NCBI GenBank assembly: GCA_017396695.1 | Contig: JAFQLC010000025.1 | Location: 1-64,000 of the forward strand | Source of the DNA: a bacterium | GTDB taxonomy: Bacteria; Cyanobacteriota; Vampirovibrionia; Gastranaerophilales; Gastranaerophilaceae | Direction: 5' to 3' | DNA length: 64,000 nucleotides | Shown: one piece after another, positions 63,801-64,000 of the stretch | Layout of the letters: every line of letters begins with the position of its first letter | Position numbering within the stretch: the stretch's first letter is position 1 | Translations under genes and position numbers: made by a program | Notes under the pieces: model-generated | The model's database searches: none | What the model saw: the letters and a program-made list of their open reading frames with translations, nothing else | What the model was told of the DNA's origin: nothing

Positions 63801-64000
63801 TTAACACAAAACAACCGCCATTGCATATTCCTCTGTATGAGAAATTGAAACATCGCCCTCTATCTTAACCCCCCTAACATATAAAGCGGGCTTTTTAGAA
63901 TCTTTTGCAATAATTTCGATTTCGTTAAATGGTGTGTCTTGTGCGCCTTTTGCTTTAATGTATGCTTCTTTTGCGCAAAACCTTGCGCATAAACTTTCTT
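63801..64000 (-). CDS. acpS: holo-[acyl-carrier-protein] synthase, C-terminal part (cut by window edge)
   Basis: AcpS transfers 4'-phosphopantetheine from CoA to a serine of acyl carrier protein. Only about 66 codons are inside the window. They begin with ESLCARFCAKEAYIKAKGA, the family motif with the catalytic glutamate and lysine. IEIIAKDSKKPALYV and the closing GDVSISHTEEYAMAVVLC then give the SISH motif and the C-terminal strand. The TAA is at 63801-63803. The N-terminal GxDxxxI part lies beyond the right edge. Confidence 0.88.
   Translation of the reverse strand, partial: ESLCARFCAKEAYIKAKGAQDTPFNEIEIIAKDSKKPALYVRGVKIEGDVSISHTEEYAMAVVLC

Overview
The window looks like a chromosomal segment of an AT-rich, double-membraned, flagellated member of the non-photosynthetic Cyanobacteria sister lineage (Vampirovibrionia/Melainabacteria, most like gut Gastranaerophilales). 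This is inferred from gene content. A Ycf23/DUF561 protein, typical of cyanobacteria and plastids, occurs with MinC-MinD-MinE, flagellar FliE/FliF/FliH, an AcrAB-TolC type RND exporter and a lipobox solute-binding protein. Several proteins also carry an unusual N-terminal leader ending in a Phe-Lys/Thr-Gly/Ala motif. No rRNA, CRISPR array or intact insertion sequence was seen. Two tRNA genes are present, Gln(CTG) and Met(CAT), both on the minus strand.

Layout. 1-3.7 kb: corrinoid adenosyltransferase, a small protein, a YbaK deacylase, a CstA-type transporter and a DUF486 membrane protein. 3.7-12.3 kb: seven genes with prepilin N-termini, one of them divergent. Three of the encoded proteins are large (451-956 aa) with glycine-rich, phage-adhesin-like features and a shared C-terminal Trp tail. 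12.3-13.5 kb: two small unknown proteins around a candidate structured RNA. 13.6-24.1 kb, minus strand: rsuA/rluB-type synthase, apt, minE-minD-minC, fliH, a divergent FliG-position protein, fliF, fliE, a lytic transglycosylase and a YifB ATPase. 24-33.6 kb is the accessory stretch: adenylate kinase with a leader, an M23 peptidase joined to a phage head-protein fragment, a 1021-aa FtsH-like metalloprotease with ruined ATP sites, a probable pentein-fold hydrolase that has lost its start, a free-standing FlhA C-terminal domain, repeats, and tRNA-Met with a partial duplicate. 33.9-64 kb is mostly housekeeping: prfA, an rfbD-like gene, an OppA-like lipoprotein, gyrB, pth, tsaD, gyrA, holB, holA, ycf23, an HtrA-like protease, the RND operon, uvrC, spmA/spmB and a partial acpS.

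How the genes work together. The min genes form one compact operon next to the flagellar basal-body genes, so septum placement and flagellar assembly may be co-expressed. holA-holB-gyrA are packed together as a replication unit. The adaptor, pump and outer-membrane channel genes form a complete tripartite exporter. The pseudopilin cluster encodes many minor subunits but no assembly ATPase, platform protein or prepilin peptidase, so it must rely on machinery elsewhere.

The most unusual items are MinD with an 18-cysteine, nine-CxC N-terminal domain; the leader motif shared by unrelated proteins; the soluble M41 pseudo-ATPase protease; the stand-alone FlhA C-terminal domain; and pseudopilins with phage-adhesin-like glycine-rich domains. 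All functional statements come from reading the sequence and from family knowledge; no searches were run.
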